Origin: Apostichopus japonicus
Lineage: Eukaryota > Echinodermata > Holothuroidea > Aspidochirotida > Stichopodidae
DNA length: 64,000 nucleotides
Assembly (NCBI RefSeq): GCF_037975245.1
Contig: NC_092565.1
Coordinates: 6,936,999 to 7,000,998 of the forward strand
Direction: 5' to 3'
Notes under the pieces: model-generated
The model's database searches: none
What the model saw: the letters and a program-made list of their open reading frames with translations, nothing else
Told to the model about the DNA's origin: nothing
Position numbers and translations under genes: made by a program
In this document: in pieces, positions 63,700 to 64,000 of the stretch
How positions within the stretch are numbered: position 1 is the first letter of the stretch
How the letters are laid out: each line of letters starts with the position of its first letter

Positions 63700-64000
63700 A
63701 TGCATCGAAACAGGAGACAGTATCGAATGCACACCAAGCTCACGTCGGAAAGTGACAGGCGTGCATTCGTACGACAGAGAAGTTTAATGTTACTCCAAAG
63801 TTATCGTCGAGAACCAACAATCCAAGGTGGTCCCAGATTTGTCGGTAGGAATTTGTCTGGCCCTTCTACACATAAGCCTTCTGATCCTAACGTTGAGCAG
63901 ACGGCTGCTAAGTACGGTTGCAATAAAGATAGTAACAAAAGTATAACTGTAGCAACGAATCCAAGGGAAAGTCTACAGATCGATAACGTTGAAAACCCAC
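63700..64000 (+). CDS. Partial open reading frame running off the window
   Basis: ATG at 63700 with A at -3 opens a frame with no stop for 100 codons to the window end; TAA in frame lies upstream at 63673. It starts M-H-R-N-R-R-Q-Y-R-M-H, strongly basic, with R-R-A-F-V-R-Q-R-S-L-M and later polar Ser/Asn-rich sequence. I recognise no domain. Base content is higher in GC than the flank, like the real exons here. It could be the first coding exon of another gene or chance. Confidence 0.42.
   Translation, partial: MHRNRRQYRMHTKLTSESDRRAFVRQRSLMLLQSYRREPTIQGGPRFVGRNLSGPSTHKPSDPNVEQTAAKYGCNKDSNKSITVATNPRESLQIDNVENP

Overview
This window looks like nuclear DNA from an invertebrate animal. Coding exons are short and widely spaced with GT-AG introns. 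The introns are AT-rich and full of (TA)n, poly-G/C runs, minisatellites and transposon debris. The protein families and repeat style fit a deuterostome invertebrate, perhaps an echinoderm such as a sea cucumber, but that placement is inference.

Region 1 (1-44.8 kb, + strand) is the 3' part of one large gene. It encodes a regulator of G-protein signalling of the RGS12/RGS14/Drosophila loco type. I can join sixteen exons from 1095 to 43003 in continuous phase. They give 859 codons plus stop: an RGS domain, two Raf-like Ras-binding domains, a GoLoco motif and a long Pro/Ser/Thr-rich tail ending in A-T-F-V, a class I PDZ ligand. Any PDZ/PTB part lies 5' of the window. The long introns hold a 26-bp minisatellite, a 187-bp tandem duplication, AC-rich arrays, a tRNA-like SINE head and a patch with CRE and octamer motifs. 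A 3' UTR with several AATAAA signals follows the stop.

Region 2 (44.8-56.5 kb) has no intact gene I can support and is dense in mobile DNA. It holds a decayed copy of the end of SLC16 exon 3 (47.6 kb). It also holds a non-autonomous hAT-like element with 8-bp target duplications and five internal 137-bp repeats (48.6-49.5 kb), and a small palindromic MITE-like unit (49.7 kb). At 50.7-51.4 kb is a truncated Penelope-like retroelement whose inverted arms each carry a hammerhead-ribozyme fold. Further hAT-like ends, a 105-bp tandem repeat and a decayed satellite-like tract follow.

Region 3 (56.6-60.05 kb, + strand) is a compact four-exon gene for a monocarboxylate-transporter-like (SLC16, major facilitator superfamily) membrane protein of about 455 residues. 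One intron ends in about 300 bp of (TA)n close to the acceptor.

Region 4 (60-64 kb) is mostly repeats and unexplained sequence. At 63700 an open reading frame of 100 codons begins and runs off the window; it may be the first coding exon of another gene. I see no functional link between the RGS and SLC16 genes; they are simply neighbours. No CRISPR array, rRNA or intact tRNA was recognised.
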